Shown here piece by piece: positions 59,283 to 64,000 of a DNA stretch of 64,000 nucleotides. The notes beneath the pieces were generated by a model. The model did no database searches, had not been told where the DNA came from, and saw only the letters and a program-made list of their open reading frames with translations. The DNA lies in NCBI GenBank assembly GCA_041648175.1, contig JBAZPO010000001.1, positions 310,001-374,000 on the forward strand, in the 5' to 3' direction. The translations under genes were made by a program, and so were the position numbers. Source of the stretch: Desulfobaccales bacterium (GTDB lineage Bacteria > Desulfobacterota > Desulfobaccia > Desulfobaccales > 0-14-0-80-60-11). The stretch's first letter is position 1, and each line of letters starts with the position of its first letter.

Positions 59283-60023
59283 ATGAAATTTTTACACTGG
59301 AAAATTCAACTGGCCCTGGCCCTTATCGGCGCCTCGGCGGCAATCTATCTCCTCAACTTCCTGATCTTTCAGGACGCGGGCTACATGTTCCGGTTGGCTC
59401 TGGCCCAGTTGGGGTTTCTGCCCATTTCGGTGTTATTGGTCACCATCATCTTGAACCAACTCCTGGCCCAACGGGCCAAGGCGGCCAAGCTGGACAAACT
59501 CAACATGGTCATCGGGGCCTTCTTCAGCGAAGTGGGCCACGACCTTTTGAAAACCCTGTCAGCTTACGATCTTCATCTCCCAACTTTTCAGCAACAAGTA
59601 GCTCACATCAGCCACTGGACTGAACCGGATTTTGCCGGGTTCAGTCAGAGCCTGGACCAGGACGATTTTCGCATTCAGTTTCAGGCAGGCGATTTGGGGG
59701 ACTTGCGGGATTTTCTGGTCAAGAAGCGGGACTTTCTGCTGCGACTCCTGGAAAACCCCAACCTGCTGGAGCACGACTCCTTCTCCAGCCTGCTCTTGGC
59801 GGTCTTCCACCTGACGGAGGAACTGACCCAACGGAACGACCTGCATCGCCTGGCCAAACCTGACCGGGAGCACCTGGCGAACGACGTCCAACGGGGCTAC
59901 GTCTCGCTCATCCGGGAATGGCTGGCCTATATGGCCCACCTCCAGATCCACTACCCCTATCTTTATTCTCTGGCCCTGCGCACCAACCCCTTCGACCCCT
60001 TCGCCACCCCCGAAATTACCTGA
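59283..60023 (+). CDS. Unknown membrane protein with two helices
   Basis: This 246-aa protein has two N-terminal membrane helices (about 9-29 and 38-59) followed by a cytoplasmic helical region with a charged K-x2-KLDKLNMVIGAFFSEVGHDLLKTL stretch. I do not recognise a named family. It lies 48 bp after the radical SAM gene in the same orientation and could be co-transcribed. The tail ends LRTNPFDPFATPEIT. Confidence 0.6.
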   Translation: MKFLHWKIQLALALIGASAAIYLLNFLIFQDAGYMFRLALAQLGFLPISVLLVTIILNQLLAQRAKAAKLDKLNMVIGAFFSEVGHDLLKTLSAYDLHLPTFQQQVAHISHWTEPDFAGFSQSLDQDDFRIQFQAGDLGDLRDFLVKKRDFLLRLLENPNLLEHDSFSSLLLAVFHLTEELTQRNDLHRLAKPDREHLANDVQRGYVSLIREWLAYMAHLQIHYPYLYSLALRTNPFDPFATPEIT

Positions 60024-60214
60024 CCGGAATGACCAGGTTCGGGACCGCAGTCCTCAAACCGGCAAACTCCACGGATTATTTTTGGGACCTTTTCTCTGAA
60101 GGTATACAAAATCTTCTGCGCCCCAGTCTTGGCGCATCTTTTTAGGAGAGTGCCTCTGATATAAAAAATTTTTAAGGTACTCAGTAAACCTACCGATAAG
60201 CTAGATGTTGCTAC

Positions 60215-60297
60215 CGACAAAGGCAAACTCCACCGAAAGGGGAGGACGCAAAGTCTACGACCTAAAGCCTTATGGCCAAGGTAGCGGGATTGCCGAA
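60215..60297 (+). promoter_or_regulatory. GEMM-I (cyclic-dinucleotide) riboswitch
   Basis: All signature blocks are in order: GGCAAAC, a GAAA tetraloop on a C-rich stem (CTCCACC/GGGGAG), GACGCAAAGTC, ACCTAAAGCC, and GGTAGCGGGATTGCC as the tetraloop-receptor/P3 region. This is the Cyclic di-GMP-I family. The base two positions before the CAAAC core Cys-Ala run appears to be G rather than A, which favours c-di-GMP over 3',3'-cGAMP (inference). It lies about 100 bases before the Flp pilin gene and should control it, by translation or attenuation; no terminator is obvious between them. Confidence 0.88.
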
Positions 60298-60394
60298 GAG
60301 CAGATGCTTCCCCAAAGTATCTCTCCTACCTTTCTGGGTAGCCTCAATCGGTTTCAACACTGAGATGCACACCAAAAACAGGAGGGAACAAGAA

Positions 60395-60562
60395 ATGTTG
60401 GATCAAACCAAGAAGTTCCTCAAGGATGAGGAAGGCGCCGCGGCCATCGAGTATGCTCTGTTGGTTGGCCTGATCGCGGTGGCCATTGTGGCGGCGGTGA
60501 CCGCCCTGGGCACGAAGGTTGCCTCAACCTTCAGCTCAATTACGACCAGTTTGGGTACGTAA
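60395..60562 (+). CDS. Flp family type IVb pilin
   Basis: This 55-aa protein has a short charged head (LDQTKKFLKDEEG) and the Flp processing site followed by AAAIEYALLVGLIAVAIVAAVTALG, with the essential glutamate at +5 of the mature pilin (AAAIEY). Such pilins are assembled by the Tad apparatus for adhesion. No tad/cpa genes are in the window, so the pilin is orphan here. ATG 60395 has AGGAGGG at the right distance; longer frames include the riboswitch and are false. Expression is probably governed by c-di-GMP through the upstream riboswitch. Confidence 0.88.
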   Translation: MLDQTKKFLKDEEGAAAIEYALLVGLIAVAIVAAVTALGTKVASTFSSITTSLGT

Positions 60563-60585
60563 ACGCTTCGCGGTTTCCAAGGATA

Positions 60586-60627
60586 GGGGACGTTGCCTTA
60601 AAGCGACGGCCCCTTTTCTTATTTCTT
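60586..60627 (+). terminator. Intrinsic terminator of the Flp pilin
   Basis: GGGGACGTTGC (60586-60596) pairs with GCGACGGCCCC (60603-60613) with two imperfect positions, followed by TTTTCTTATTTCTT. No gene is supported between here and 60850. Confidence 0.75.
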
Positions 60628-60850
60628 GGAACGATGTCTGCCCTGGCTTTTCCGCCATTCTTCCCGTCTGATATGAAATCTCTTCGGAGTACTAAAGAAG
60701 CGAGGGCCAGAAGGACTCTCCCCTGGGTTCCGTTTTGGGGATACTCGGGAAAAATCGAGCTATCGACGATCCCCGAGACTTTTCGTCAGGGACCAGGGAA
60801 TTCTTTGGGAGCTGTTGTTGGGGCAAGCACAAGTGTAACGCTCTACGGGA

Positions 60851-61372
60851 TTACACTACCTTGGCCCCTAAAACCCGCTGCATCTGTTTTAAGGCAAAGG
60901 CATGGGCCTCGGGGTCCGAGTCCGCTACCCCTAAGCGATATACCACCCCGGGTATTTCCCGGTCAAAGAGTTCCTTGATGGTCTCCATGACGCAGATGGA
61001 AGTCATCACCCCCACTACGTGCACCTCTTCCACACCTTCCTGCTTGAGAATATCGTCCAGATTGGTGTGGGAAAAGGCGCTGTACCGCGTCTTTTCCACT
61101 TGGAAGTCGCCAGGGGCAGGGGTCAATTCCGGGACGATCCGGGACCCCCAACTACCTTTGACCGCATGAGACGGGAAGTATTTAAATTCTCGGTCATTTT
61201 TGGCGTGAGCGTCGCAGACAAAAATCACCAGCCAGCCTCGACTCCGGAATTCGTCGATTTTTTGAGATATAAAAGGGATGATCTCCCGCGCTTGGGGCCC
61301 CAGATAGAGCGACCCCTGGGGGTCCAGGAAATCATTGAGCATGTCCGCTACGATCAACGCCGCCTTGCCCAT
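60851..61372 (-). CDS. Isochorismatase-family cysteine hydrolase
   Basis: This 173-aa protein has the catalytic triad of the nicotinamidase/isochorismatase fold: Asp in LIVADMLNDF, Lys in FQVEKTRYSAF and the nucleophilic Cys in GVMTSICVMET, with the cis-peptide GVMTS loop. The metal-binding site typical of nicotinamidase (D-x-H-x..H) reads CDAHAKND...KYFPSHAVKG, so nicotinamidase activity is quite possible. It is transcribed alone, convergent with the Flp pilin. Substrate is not certain. Confidence 0.82.
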   Translation of the reverse strand: MGKAALIVADMLNDFLDPQGSLYLGPQAREIIPFISQKIDEFRSRGWLVIFVCDAHAKNDREFKYFPSHAVKGSWGSRIVPELTPAPGDFQVEKTRYSAFSHTNLDDILKQEGVEEVHVVGVMTSICVMETIKELFDREIPGVVYRLGVADSDPEAHAFALKQMQRVLGAKVV

Positions 61373-61703
61373 GTCCGCCTCGTTGCCGCCTCTCCTCTAA
61401 GGAAATGAGGAAGTAGCAGTTATAGCACAACATAAGACCTCATCGGAGATCAGGCAAGGCTAAACTCCCTGGGGATGCAGGTTTGTAGGAAGGGGCCCGG
61501 CCCCTGGCCCCAAAAAACTTTCTCCAAGATCCTGCATAACTAGGGTAATATTTGCGTCAGCGGCCTAGCCGGAAAGTCCCGGCCCCGGCGGACTTCTGGC
61601 CTCAATGAGGTCCTCCCTCGATGTTTCGGACGCCCGAGTCATCCGGCCGGTGCTGAGGCCCAGCCAGCAGCGATCTTGGACACCCAGCCTTTGAAACACC
61701 GTT
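61373..61703. other. Intergenic region without a recognised feature
   Basis: No supported coding frame, palindrome with a T run or known RNA was seen in this 331-bp gap between two minus-strand genes. Confidence 0.35.
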
Positions 61704-62147
61704 TTAAGTAAACAAACAAATCTTGCAGTCTTTGGCGTACCTGATGAAGTCCTCGGCCGTCCACACAACGGAACCTTCAATCAGTTCATTTTCATCCAAT
61801 TCCATCATGTCGATGGTCATCTTGCAGACAATCAACTCCACTCCCTCCAGTTGAGCCATCTCCATCAGTTCCGGCAGAGAGGGAATCTTGGCCTTGTCGA
61901 TCTTTCTCTTCATCATGCCGGTAGCGATTTTCGACATGCCCGGCACCGCGCCCATCACTCCGGGGGGGATGAACCTGGCCTTTTCGATACCCCCTTTACG
62001 GGCCAGGTTGATGCCCATAAAAGTGTAAAACACCTTTGCCTCCATGCCTTGCCGGGCGGCATTGATTCCCAAAATGAGTGACGGATAGGCGCCATCCAAG
62101 GTATCCTTTGAGCAGATAAAGGCGGCTTTTTCTTTTGTGGCAGTCAT
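61704..62147 (-). CDS. DsrE/DsrF/DrsH-like family protein (DsrE2-like)
   Basis: This 147-aa protein has the DsrE2/peroxiredoxin-like layout: KAAFICSKDTLDGAYPSLILGINAARQGMEAKVFYTFMGINL, then a Met/Lys-rich middle (GMMKRKIDKAKIPSL) and GVELIVCKMTIDMMEL. Cysteines occur at C12, in IVCKM and twice near the end (CKICLFT). Relatives shuttle sulfane sulfur, often with TusA and rhodanese. AAGGAG lies seven bases before the ATG. It is downstream of an ArsR-type gene on the same strand and divergent from the CxxC/selenoprotein operon, which points to sulfur or selenium redox work (inference). Confidence 0.82.
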   Translation of the reverse strand: MTATKEKAAFICSKDTLDGAYPSLILGINAARQGMEAKVFYTFMGINLARKGGIEKARFIPPGVMGAVPGMSKIATGMMKRKIDKAKIPSLPELMEMAQLEGVELIVCKMTIDMMELDENELIEGSVVWTAEDFIRYAKDCKICLFT

Positions 62148-62275
62148 GATTATTCTCCTTAATGTTTTTGCAGAAATTGTTTTTGGTCTATCAGTCGACC
62201 CAGACTTTAAAGACCGGGCCGCACCGTGTTGCTCTCGGTTAAAAACTAATCAGGCGGAAGGCTAAACTCTTGCCT

Positions 62276-62575
62276 TTACTCCATCCTGCAAAAAAGCTCC
62301 CGGGTAATGGCTGTAAGTTGCAGCAGTCGTGGATCCCGCAGGCGGTAAAAGACCTGCTGCGCCACCCGGCGGGACTCCAGGATTTCTTTGTCCCTCAGCA
62401 AACTAAGGTGCTGCGACACGCTGGATTGACTGATGCCCACGGCCTTTTCCAACTCCTGCACCGACAGCTCCCCTTCTCCCAGGAGATGGATGATCATCAG
62501 GCGGATGGGGTGTGCCAGCACCTTGAGACACCGCGCCGCTCTTTCCAAGCGTTCTCTCATATATTCGTTATTCAT
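62276..62575 (-). CDS. ArsR/SmtB family winged-helix repressor
   Basis: This 99-aa DNA-binding protein has the recognition helices LSVQELEKAVGISQSSVSQHLSLLRDKEILESRR and a wing VFYRL. Metal-binding CxC of ArsR is absent. Two cysteines remain, C16 (ARCLKVLAHP) and C96 (ELFC), the latter matching the C-terminal Cys of the persulfide sensors BigR/SqrR, though the partner Cys is displaced. A sulfur-responsive repressor is therefore plausible. An operator overlaps its own promoter. ATG 62575 is chosen; 62560 is an alternative, and the frame further upstream runs through the promoter. Confidence 0.78.
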   Translation of the reverse strand: MNNEYMRERLERAARCLKVLAHPIRLMIIHLLGEGELSVQELEKAVGISQSSVSQHLSLLRDKEILESRRVAQQVFYRLRDPRLLQLTAITRELFCRME

Positions 62576-62578
62576 AAT

Positions 62579-62611
62579 ATTCATATATAATAATAAATAT
62601 GAATTAGTCAA
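62579..62611 (-). promoter_or_regulatory. ArsR-type operator within the arsR promoter
   Basis: ATTCATAT (62579-62586) and ATATGAAT (62597-62604) form a perfect inverted repeat with a 10-base spacer. On the minus strand TTGACT (62606-62611) and TATATA (62584-62589), 16 bases apart, form a promoter with the repeat between and over its boxes. Autoregulation is expected. Transcripts would begin only a few bases before the arsR start, so the message is nearly leaderless. Confidence 0.65.
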
Positions 62612-62661
62612 GAAATTCTCTGCACTCAGAAAATTTTTTCCCCTGGACCTTTGCCCATGGA

Positions 62662-62667
62662 TATAAT
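62662..62667 (+). promoter_or_regulatory. Candidate -10 box for the CxxC/selenoprotein operon
   Basis: A perfect TATAAT at 62662-62667 lies 69 bases before the first miniprotein start. No convincing -35 box is seen at the proper distance, so activation or an extended -10 may be needed. The ArsR operator lies 58 bases upstream. Confidence 0.4.
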
Positions 62668-62735
62668 GATGATTAGAAAAGTGGGTATCAACAACCGCCT
62701 TGCCAAGGTGAGCGGGATTCAGCAGGAGGGTAGCC

Positions 62736-62867
62736 ATGTCCAAGACAGTCTTGTGGCTCATCATCGTCTTCACCATCTTATTCATTATTGGGGTCAACAG
62801 CGGTGAAGTGGCCTACCTGATGAATCTGGGAAACACTATCTGACTAGCATGTATCGGGGTGGGATGA
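62736..62867 (+). CDS. Candidate selenoprotein: 43-aa membrane miniprotein with UxxC motif
   Basis: Reading from ATG 62736 (AGGAGGG six bases upstream), a 35-residue hydrophobic peptide (TM helix about 5-21) reaches an in-frame TGA at 62841-62843. Reading on gives seven more codons, LACIGVG, and a second TGA (62865-62867). The downstream paralogue (62981) has the same length and, at the same position 36, a cysteine (C-L-S-C-I-G-V-G). The TGA therefore takes the place of the first Cys of CxxC, giving U36-x2-C39. A SECIS-like hairpin lies directly downstream. The simplest reading is a selenocysteine protein; a premature stop is the alternative. It probably sits in the membrane and works with the polyferredoxin two genes on. 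Confidence 0.75.
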
Positions 62868-62894
62868 TGACCAAGGTCACCGGTCCAGGCCCCG
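62855..62894 (+). ncRNA. SECIS-like stem-loop after the in-frame TGA
   Basis: Lower stem CGGGG-TGG (62855-62862) pairs with CCA..CCCCG (62885-62894, GG bulge), and the upper stem TGAC (62868-62871) pairs with GTCA (62876-62879) around the loop CAAG. The loop begins 28 bases after the TGA, within the range seen for bacterial SECIS elements, and contains a G. The element overlaps the last codons and extends past the stop. Confidence 0.5.
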
Positions 62895-62896
62895 CT

Positions 62897-62915
62897 GGCA
62901 TTGGGTGCCAATGCC
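62897..62915 (+). other. Perfect hairpin between the two miniproteins
   Basis: GGCATTGG (62897-62904) pairs with CCAATGCC (62908-62915) across GTG, with no T run. It could be a processing or stability element, or the top of a larger structure with the SECIS-like stem. Confidence 0.5.
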
Positions 62916-62980
62916 TGAATGCTGTTTCGCTATAGCTGCTCGATATCTTATTAGGGATTCTTGCCAGCGGGAGGTTGTCT

Positions 62981-63112
62981 ATGCCGAAGCAGTTCTTATT
63001 GCTCATCATTTTCTTTACCGTTCTATTTATTATAGGAGTTAACACCGGCGATCTCACCTATCTGCTGAACCTGGGCGCCACCATCTGCCTGTCCTGCATC
63101 GGAGTCGGCTGA
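62981..63112 (+). CDS. 43-aa membrane miniprotein with CxxC motif
   Basis: A 43-aa paralogue of the candidate selenoprotein: one membrane helix (FLLLIIFFTVLFIIGV), an acidic N-x-GD turn, YLLNLGATI and the terminal C36-L-S-C39-I-G-V-G. GGGAGG precedes the ATG. Its stop overlaps the start of the polyferredoxin gene (TGATG), so the two are translated together. It resembles what I recall as the CD1871A family of short CxxC proteins found next to 4Fe-4S membrane proteins. Function is unknown; thiol redox or metal/sulfur handling is inferred from CxxC and neighbours. The gene is too short for most gene finders. Confidence 0.8.
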   Translation: MPKQFLLLIIFFTVLFIIGVNTGDLTYLLNLGATICLSCIGVG

Positions 63113-63999
63113 TGCCCCGCCTCCGCTGGTTGATCCAAACCCTGGTGGCGTTCGGGACCAACGCCTATCTCCTTTTCCCCTTCGGAGGCTCGGTTATCTA
63201 TCAAGGGCCCTTGAAGGCGGTGTGCCATCCCGGCCTCAACTGTTACTCCTGTCCAGGCGCCCTCTTGTCGTGTCCGGTGGGGGCCTTCCAGAATTTCATG
63301 GCCAGCCTGCGCTTCAGTACGGGTGGCTTTCCCCAAATGGGCGTCATCGTGGTGGGGTACCTAGGTTTTATTGGCAGCGTGGTAGGCCGGTTAACCTGCG
63401 GCTGGATCTGTCCGTTCGGTTTCATCCAGGACCTGCTCCACAAGATCCCCACCCGGAAATTTTCCCTATGGAAACCCCTACGCTGGGGGAAGTACGCAGT
63501 ATTGGGGTTGACGGTGGTGGCCATGCCGATCTTCCTGGTGGATAGCTCCGGGTTGGGTCACCCCTGGTTCTGCAAGCTCATCTGTCCCGCCGGCACCCTG
63601 GAGGGGGCTATGCCCCTGCTCCTGTTGAAGCCCAGCCTGTGGAGCACCGTGGGCTGGGCCTTCTGGAACAAGCTCACCATCCTTATCCTGATCCTCATCG
63701 GCGCCATTCTCATCAGCCGGCTCTTCTGCCGGGTGATCTGCCCCCTGGGCGCCTTTTACGGCCTGTTCAGCCGGATCAGTCTGGTGCAACTGGAGTTCGT
63801 CGAAGGCAATTGTGTGGAGTGCGGCGCCTGCTCCCGCAAGTGTCCCACCGGGTTGGTGCCCAACAAAGAAATTGACAGCCCTGAGTGCATCATGTGCCTT
63901 AAGTGCGTGGACTCCTGCCACTTCCGGGCCCTGGATTTCGGCATTCGGCGTCCGCCGGGAAAACCGGTTAAAGTCAAGCGCGCCGCCTCTCCTTTATAA
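63112..63999 (+). CDS. NapH-like membrane polyferredoxin
   Basis: This 295-aa membrane protein has about five helices and many cysteines. A periplasmic-side CHPGLNCYSCPGALLSCPVG block (C38, C44, C47, C54) is followed by repeated CxxxCP pairs at 96/100, 154/158 and 206/210, as in NapH/RdxA-type proteins. Two [4Fe-4S] ferredoxin sites lie at the C terminus, C234-x2-C237-x2-C240-x3-C244 and C259-x2-C262-x2-C265-x3-C269. It probably passes electrons from the quinone pool or cytoplasm to a thiol/selenol partner, and is translationally coupled to the upstream CxxC miniprotein. It ends at the window edge but its stop codon (63997-63999) is present. Confidence 0.82.
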   Translation: MPRLRWLIQTLVAFGTNAYLLFPFGGSVIYQGPLKAVCHPGLNCYSCPGALLSCPVGAFQNFMASLRFSTGGFPQMGVIVVGYLGFIGSVVGRLTCGWICPFGFIQDLLHKIPTRKFSLWKPLRWGKYAVLGLTVVAMPIFLVDSSGLGHPWFCKLICPAGTLEGAMPLLLLKPSLWSTVGWAFWNKLTILILILIGAILISRLFCRVICPLGAFYGLFSRISLVQLEFVEGNCVECGACSRKCPTGLVPNKEIDSPECIMCLKCVDSCHFRALDFGIRRPPGKPVKVKRAASPL

Positions 64000-64000
64000 G

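Noticed and set aside
60634..60978. 114-codon plus-strand frame after the Flp terminator
   Set aside because: No ribosome binding site or family features; it overlaps the isochorismatase-like gene antisense.
62841..62843. Simple nonsense mutation making the first miniprotein a pseudogene
   Set aside because: The reading frame, length, C-terminal tail and ribosome binding site are all intact, and the stop is TGA at exactly the Cys position. Decay would not predict this. It remains the main alternative to the selenoprotein reading.
62836..63057. 73-codon minus-strand frame over the two miniproteins
   Set aside because: Antisense to the coupled plus-strand operon and without motifs.

Overview
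The window is 64 kb of GC-rich chromosomal DNA that looks like a free-living, Gram-negative, probably anaerobic member of the Desulfobacterota (former Deltaproteobacteria). Indications are the hisC-cmk-rpsA-sppA order, a PEP-CTERM (exosortase) protein, a GEMM-I cyclic-dinucleotide riboswitch, a meso-DAP type MurE, an Aquifex-type aconitase, DsrE-type sulfur proteins and a predicted selenoprotein. No rRNA gene is present, so this placement is inference. I found no rRNA, tRNA, CRISPR array, IS element or prophage.

Bases 1-35 kb are mostly housekeeping and metabolic genes in short operons. They hold the end of a serine hydrolase, hisC-cmk-rpsA-sppA (Cmk and S1 share one open frame), a GT87-like membrane protein, a purN-like/yciO pair, an M23 peptidase, copA, a small toxin-antitoxin pair, glgA, a NYN + cold-shock-like fusion, zwf, a nitrilase-family amidase, an FkbM methyltransferase and an APC permease. 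After these come a secreted unknown coupled to a class A beta-lactamase fold, a DksA/TraR zinc-finger protein, a sigma-70 factor, a PEP-CTERM alpha/alpha-toroid protein, a YhaM-like exonuclease, a universal stress protein, an aldehyde dehydrogenase, an aconitase, a GDPD and a geranylgeranyl-reductase-type flavoprotein. Bases 35.6-38.5 kb are AT-richer and carry a GT39 glycosyltransferase and two unknown membrane proteins.

Bases 38.5-57.3 kb are the division and cell wall (dcw) cluster: ruvX, mraZ, rsmH, ftsL, ftsI, murE, murF, mraY, murD, ftsW, murG, [AT-rich HEPN-like gene], murC, ftsQ, ftsA, ftsZ. The mraZ promoter carries four MraZ boxes with an exact 10-nt period. murB and ddl are absent. 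The cluster is interrupted by a terminator-like hairpin, several dispersed palindromic repeats and the foreign-looking 225-aa gene.

Bases 57.4-64 kb hold a B12-type radical SAM protein, a membrane protein, a GEMM-I riboswitch in front of a lone Flp pilin, and an isochorismatase-like hydrolase. The final 2.3 kb is the most unusual part. An ArsR repressor and a DsrE-family protein are divergent from two tandem 43-residue CxxC membrane miniproteins and a NapH-like polyferredoxin. In the first miniprotein the first Cys of CxxC is an in-frame TGA followed by a SECIS-like stem-loop, so it is a strong candidate selenoprotein that standard gene calling would truncate or miss.

Intergenic spaces throughout carry several families of short palindromic repeats. 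Some run into open frames and create false N-terminal extensions, for example on the APC permease and the radical SAM gene.
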